Below are positions 60,121 through 64,000 of a DNA stretch of 64,000 bases, one piece after another (the first letter of the stretch is position 1; every line of letters begins with the position of its first letter). Source of the DNA: Aneurinibacillus tyrosinisolvens. GTDB lineage: Bacteria; Bacillota; Bacilli; Aneurinibacillales; Aneurinibacillaceae. The notes below the pieces were generated by a model. It was given only the letters and a program-made list of their open reading frames with translations, ran no database searches and was not told the DNA's origin. Location of the stretch: contig NZ_BBWZ01000001.1 of assembly GCF_001015055.1 (NCBI RefSeq), forward strand, positions 310,001 through 374,000, read 5' to 3'. The translations under genes were made by a program, and so were the position numbers.

Positions 60121-61827
60121 ATGAACTGGACATTTGCTTTAACATTGGTTCAAGTGTTTTTTGCTGTGGTAATTGGTTTATATTTCTGGAATTTATTAAA
60201 GAATCAGCGCAGCAGTAAGACGACGGTCGACAGAGAATCACGGAAAGAGATGGAACATTTGCGAAAGCTTCGCTCTATCTCCCTGTCCGAGCCGCTTGCG
60301 GAAAAAACGAGACCGGCTCGTTTGAGTGATATTGTGGGGCAGGAAGATGGAATCCGGGCGCTTCGTGCGGCACTCTGTGGGCCCAATCCACAGCACGTCA
60401 TTGTATACGGGCCTCCGGGAGTGGGAAAAACAGCTGCAGCGCGCGTTATTCTGGAAGAAGCAAAGAAGAATACGGACTCCCCTTTCACTGAGGAGGCGCA
60501 ATTTACAGAATTGGATGCCACAACGGCGCGGTTCGACGAGCGGGGGATTGCAGATCCGCTCATTGGTTCTGTCCATGATCCGATTTACCAGGGAGCAGGT
60601 GCGATGGGGCAGGCAGGGATTCCACAGCCAAAGCCAGGTGCTGTTACGAAGGCGCACGGCGGTATGCTCTTCATCGACGAAATTGGTGAACTGCACCCCA
60701 TTCAGTTAAACAAACTCTTGAAGGTTCTTGAAGATCGGAAGGTTTTTCTGGAAAGCGCCTACTATAACGACGAGAACCAGCAAATTCCAAAGCATATCCA
60801 CGACATTTTTCAGAATGGGCTTCCAGCTGATTTCCGGCTTGTAGGAGCAACGACACGCACACCGGACGAACTCCCGCCCGCTCTTCGCTCCCGCTGTCTT
60901 GAGATTTTTTTTCGTTCGCTTACCCCTTCTGAAATTTCAGTGATTGCCACCAACGCGGTCAACAAAATGGAGTTAAAAGCGGAAGAGGGAGCCATCGAGC
61001 TGCTCACCCGTTATGCGACAAATGGACGGGAGGCAGTGAATATGGTTCAGATTGCTGCCGGCCTCGCCATTACGGAGCAGCGAAGAACGATTACTAAAAT
61101 GGACATGGAATGGGTAATCAACAGTGGACAGAAATCTCCGCGACCGGATAAGAAGGTGCTTGGAGGCGCTTTTATCGGTCTTGTAAATGGGCTGGCGGTA
61201 TACGGTCCGAACATGGGTGCTCTGCTTGAAATCGAAGTAACAGCTTCCGCAGCGGGCCAGCCGGGAAAAGGAACGGTCATGATCACCGGTGTAGTAGATG
61301 AAGAAGAAACAGGCGGAGGCGGACGAAAGCTGCGGCGCAGATCGATGGCCCGCAGTTCATTGGATAACGTCCTTACGGTTCTGCGCCATCAGGGGCTGAA
61401 TACGGTCGATTATGATCTTCATGTAAACTTTCCAGGCGGTGCCCCGATTGACGGCCCTTCTGCGGGAATCGCGATGGCAACGGCGATTTATTCTGCGATT
61501 AGTGAACAGCCGATTGATAATTATGTAGCAATGACGGGAGAGCTTGGGATTCACGGTTCAGTGAAGCCGATCGGAGGCGTTATCGCAAAGGTCGAAGCCG
61601 CCAAGCAATCAGGAATCACAAAGGTACTCGTGCCAAGAGATAACTGGCAGGGAATTTTTAATGAAATGGATGGAATGAGGGTCATCGCAGTGGACACGCT
61701 TGAGGACGTGTTCCAGCATGCGCTTGTTCCTGAACAGGAAACGGTTTCTCTTGAGGAAACGCTTCTAAATCCGGGCGGAATACTAAATCCGTCCCCATCT
61801 TCGGTGCAGGGGCAATCCTTTCGCTAA
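60121..61827 (+). CDS. lonB: Forespore ATP-dependent protease LonB
   Basis: The 568-residue LonB has an N-terminal membrane helix (about residues 4-24), an AAA+ domain with Walker A GPPGVGKT and Walker B MLFIDEIGE, and a C-terminal Lon protease domain with catalytic Ser in GPSAGIAMAT and a later Lys. B. subtilis LonB is a forespore protease. The ATG at 60121 follows AGGAGG; the upstream extension to 60001 overlaps the clpX terminator. A SigF/G-type promoter lies before it. Confidence 0.95.
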   Translation: MNWTFALTLVQVFFAVVIGLYFWNLLKNQRSSKTTVDRESRKEMEHLRKLRSISLSEPLAEKTRPARLSDIVGQEDGIRALRAALCGPNPQHVIVYGPPGVGKTAAARVILEEAKKNTDSPFTEEAQFTELDATTARFDERGIADPLIGSVHDPIYQGAGAMGQAGIPQPKPGAVTKAHGGMLFIDEIGELHPIQLNKLLKVLEDRKVFLESAYYNDENQQIPKHIHDIFQNGLPADFRLVGATTRTPDELPPALRSRCLEIFFRSLTPSEISVIATNAVNKMELKAEEGAIELLTRYATNGREAVNMVQIAAGLAITEQRRTITKMDMEWVINSGQKSPRPDKKVLGGAFIGLVNGLAVYGPNMGALLEIEVTASAAGQPGKGTVMITGVVDEEETGGGGRKLRRRSMARSSLDNVLTVLRHQGLNTVDYDLHVNFPGGAPIDGPSAGIAMATAIYSAISEQPIDNYVAMTGELGIHGSVKPIGGVIAKVEAAKQSGITKVLVPRDNWQGIFNEMDGMRVIAVDTLEDVFQHALVPEQETVSLEETLLNPGGILNPSPSSVQGQSFR

Positions 61828-61937
61828 TTGTGCTCCAGGATTAGACAATGACAGGCAGTTAAGATAAAATTAATAAGAAACCTTGTAGTACCAAATATTT
61901 CATACCGAAGGATACAGGGGACATGGAGGTAGACAAG

Positions 61938-64000
61938 ATGGGAACACTGCAAAAAGAGAGACAAATCCCACTCCTTCCATTGCGAGGATTACTGGTTTTT
62001 CCAAGCATGGTACTGCACTTAGATGTAGGCCGGGCTAAATCAGTAAAAGCACTGGAGAAGGCAATGGTTGATGATAACCTCATTCTTCTATCTACACAGG
62101 AAGAAGTTCATATTGAGGAACCGAGTAAAGAAGAGATTTTTGATATAGGTACGATCGCGAAGGTAAAGCAGATGCTCAAGCTGCCGAACGGGACGATCCG
62201 GGTACTGGTCGAAGGGATTGGCCGTGCGAGGATCGAGGATTATTTACAGGACGATGAGTATTTTGAAGTGCAAATCTCCTGTTTAGAGGAAACAGAGCAG
62301 GCAGATGCCGAGATTGAAGCACTCATGCGCACGGTATTGGCTAATTTTGAGCAGTATATTAATCTTTCGAAGAAAATTATCCCGGAGACGTTCGCTTCGG
62401 TATCGGATATTAATGAGCCGGGCCGTCTGGCTGATATTATTACTTCACACCTTCCTTTGAAGATACGTGATAAACAGGAGATCCTGGAAACGATTTCTGT
62501 AAAGAAGCGCCTTGAAAAGCTGTTGAACATTCTTAACAATGAGCGTGAAGTATTGGAGCTGGAAAGAAAAATCGGCCAACGTGTGAAGAAGCAAATGGAG
62601 AAAACGCAGAAGGAGTACTATCTGCGTGAACAAATGAAGGCCATTCAGAAGGAACTCGGCGATAAAGAGGGAAGAGCGGGGGAAATTGAAGAGCTCCGCG
62701 AAAAGCTTGCTGAATCGGGCGCCCCGGAAAATATCGTTGATAAGATTGAGCGGGAACTTGAACGCCTCGAGAAAATGCCGGCCACCAGCGCGGAAGGAGG
62801 CGTCATCCGTACCTACATTGATTGGCTGCTTGGAATTCCCTGGAAGGAAAAAACAGAAGACAATCTCGATATCCGCAATGCTGAGAAGGTGCTCGATGAA
62901 GACCATTTCGGGCTTGAAAAGGCGAAGGAACGGGTGCTTGAATACCTTGCCGTCCAGAAGCTTGTGAATAAGCTGAAGGGACCGATTCTCTGCCTTGTAG
63001 GGCCTCCTGGTGTTGGAAAGACCTCCCTCGCACGTTCCGTGGCCCGTGCGTTAAATCGTAAGTTTGTCCGTATTTCGCTTGGCGGTGTACGCGATGAGGC
63101 AGAAATCCGCGGCCATAGACGGACGTACATTGGTGCAATGCCAGGGCGCATTATTCAGGGAATGAAGACGGCGGGAACGCGAAACCCGGTATTCCTGCTT
63201 GATGAAATTGATAAGATGTCCATGGATTTCCGCGGGGATCCAGGTGCTGCCCTGCTTGAAGTGCTCGATCCAAACCAGAATGACACATTCAGTGATCACT
63301 ACATTGAAGAACCGTATGATTTGTCTTCTGTTATGTTTATTACAACTGCAAACGCCATTCATACGATTCCGCGCCCACTGCTCGACAGGATGGAAATGCT
63401 GTACATCCCTGGCTATACCGAGCCGGAGAAAGTGAAAATCTGCCAGGATCATTTACTTCCAAAGCAAATGGAAGAACACGGGCTTGGCAAAGACAAGCTG
63501 CAGGTGCAGGAAGAGGCGCTGTTTAAAGTCGTTCGCCAGTATACGCGGGAGGCCGGGGTGCGCAACCTGAACCGGATGATGGAAACGATCTGCCGCAAGG
63601 CCGCACGCATGCTCGTTGCCGGTGATAAGAAAAAGGTTGTCGTTACGACCAAAACCCTGGAGGATCTTCTCGGTAAACCGAAGTTCCGGTATGGACTTGC
63701 TGAAACAGAAGACCAGATCGGTGCCGTTACGGGGCTGGCCTGGACGGAAGCGGGCGGGGATACCCTGACGATCGAAGTATCCGTACTCCCTGGAAAAGGG
63801 AAGCTAACGCTGACAGGGAAGCTGGGGGATGTAATGAAGGAGTCCGCCCAGGCTGCCTTTAGTTATATCCGTTCCCGCTCTAAGGAATTAAATATCGATC
63901 CGGATTTTTATGAGAAAAATGATCTTCATATCCACGTACCTGAAGGAGCAATTCCGAAGGATGGCCCGTCTGCCGGAATAACGATGGCAACGGCCCTTGT
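61938..64000 (+). CDS. lonA: ATP-dependent protease LonA (3' end beyond the window)
   Basis: The window covers about 687 of an expected 775 or so residues. The N-terminal substrate-binding domain ([12 protein letters not shown]) is followed by the AAA+ module, with Walker A GPPGVGKT at 355-362 and Walker [10 protein letters not shown]. The protease domain with nucleophile Ser678 (DGPSAGIT) is reached before the window ends. It degrades damaged and regulatory proteins. The ATG at 61938 follows GGAGGTAGAC. It lies directly after lonB as in B. subtilis. Confidence 0.97.
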   Translation, partial: MGTLQKERQIPLLPLRGLLVFPSMVLHLDVGRAKSVKALEKAMVDDNLILLSTQEEVHIEEPSKEEIFDIGTIAKVKQMLKLPNGTIRVLVEGIGRARIEDYLQDDEYFEVQISCLEETEQADAEIEALMRTVLANFEQYINLSKKIIPETFASVSDINEPGRLADIITSHLPLKIRDKQEILETISVKKRLEKLLNILNNEREVLELERKIGQRVKKQMEKTQKEYYLREQMKAIQKELGDKEGRAGEIEELREKLAESGAPENIVDKIERELERLEKMPATSAEGGVIRTYIDWLLGIPWKEKTEDNLDIRNAEKVLDEDHFGLEKAKERVLEYLAVQKLVNKLKGPILCLVGPPGVGKTSLARSVARALNRKFVRISLGGVRDEAEIRGHRRTYIGAMPGRIIQGMKTAGTRNPVFLLDEIDKMSMDFRGDPGAALLEVLDPNQNDTFSDHYIEEPYDLSSVMFITTANAIHTIPRPLLDRMEMLYIPGYTEPEKVKICQDHLLPKQMEEHGLGKDKLQVQEEALFKVVRQYTREAGVRNLNRMMETICRKAARMLVAGDKKKVVVTTKTLEDLLGKPKFRYGLAETEDQIGAVTGLAWTEAGGDTLTIEVSVLPGKGKLTLTGKLGDVMKESAQAAFSYIRSRSKELNIDPDFYEKNDLHIHVPEGAIPKDGPSAGITMATAL

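Noticed and set aside
1..64000. CRISPR arrays, prophage, insertion sequences, tRNA or rRNA
   Set aside because: No regularly spaced repeats, cas genes, transposase, integrase, phage structural genes or tRNA/rRNA-like stretches were seen on either strand.

Overview
The window is a chromosomal segment of a spore-forming, Gram-positive member of the Bacillales. The evidence is GerE, GerM, LonB and CsaB, a complete SigB stress operon, AGGAGG-type ribosome binding sites with frequent GTG/TTG starts, and S-box and L-box riboswitches. GC content is moderate (roughly half), and csaB implies an SLH-anchored S-layer with a pyruvylated wall polysaccharide. A Brevibacillus/Aneurinibacillus-type organism fits best, but that is inference. 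No tRNA, rRNA, CRISPR, prophage or insertion sequence was seen.

The backbone follows the Bacillus subtilis yshB–lonA neighbourhood: cvpA-like end, mutS2, yshE-like gene, lcfA-fadR-fadB-etfB-etfA, trxA, uvrC, lysC, sdhCAB, a ysmA-like gene, gerE, racE, gerM, rph, XTP pyrophosphatase, ysnB-like gene, tig, clpX, lonB, lonA. Several blocks interrupt it. (1) 0.25-4.4 kb: PIG-L deacetylase, acetyltransferase, and a divergent LysR regulator/amino-acid exporter pair. (2) 8.2-23.5 kb: a cell-surface polysaccharide block with a nucleotide-sugar dehydrogenase, epimerase, glycosyltransferases, O-antigen-ligase-like protein, MurJ, a three-component extracytoplasmic glycosylation cassette and CsaB. (3) bioY, metX and bioB around the sdh operon. 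(4) 40.3-44.2 kb: an accessory stretch, partly AT-rich, with hypothetical proteins and a pRiA4b ORF-3 family gene around gerE. (5) 44.3-49.2 kb: rsbRSTUVW-sigB-rsbX, next to a divergent ytxG-like pair. (6) clpP between tig and clpX.

Regulation is unusually readable. FadR boxes precede lcfA and fadR, and BirA boxes with 15-bp spacers precede both bioY and bioB. A lysine riboswitch precedes lysC and a SAM-I riboswitch precedes metX, each with a terminator. SigB-type promoters precede rsbV and ytxG, a SigK-type promoter precedes gerE, and a SigF/G-type promoter precedes lonB. lysC keeps the internal start for the aspartokinase II beta subunit.

The most notable anomalies are single-base frame disruptions. 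rsbW is cut short at a seven-G run; one more G restores a typical RsbW C-terminus that overlaps sigB. A lipoprotein gene in the polysaccharide block is also split. The 15.1-11.3 kb operon (O-antigen-ligase-like protein, membrane protein with Asp-rich repeats, lipoprotein) is the least explained system in the window.
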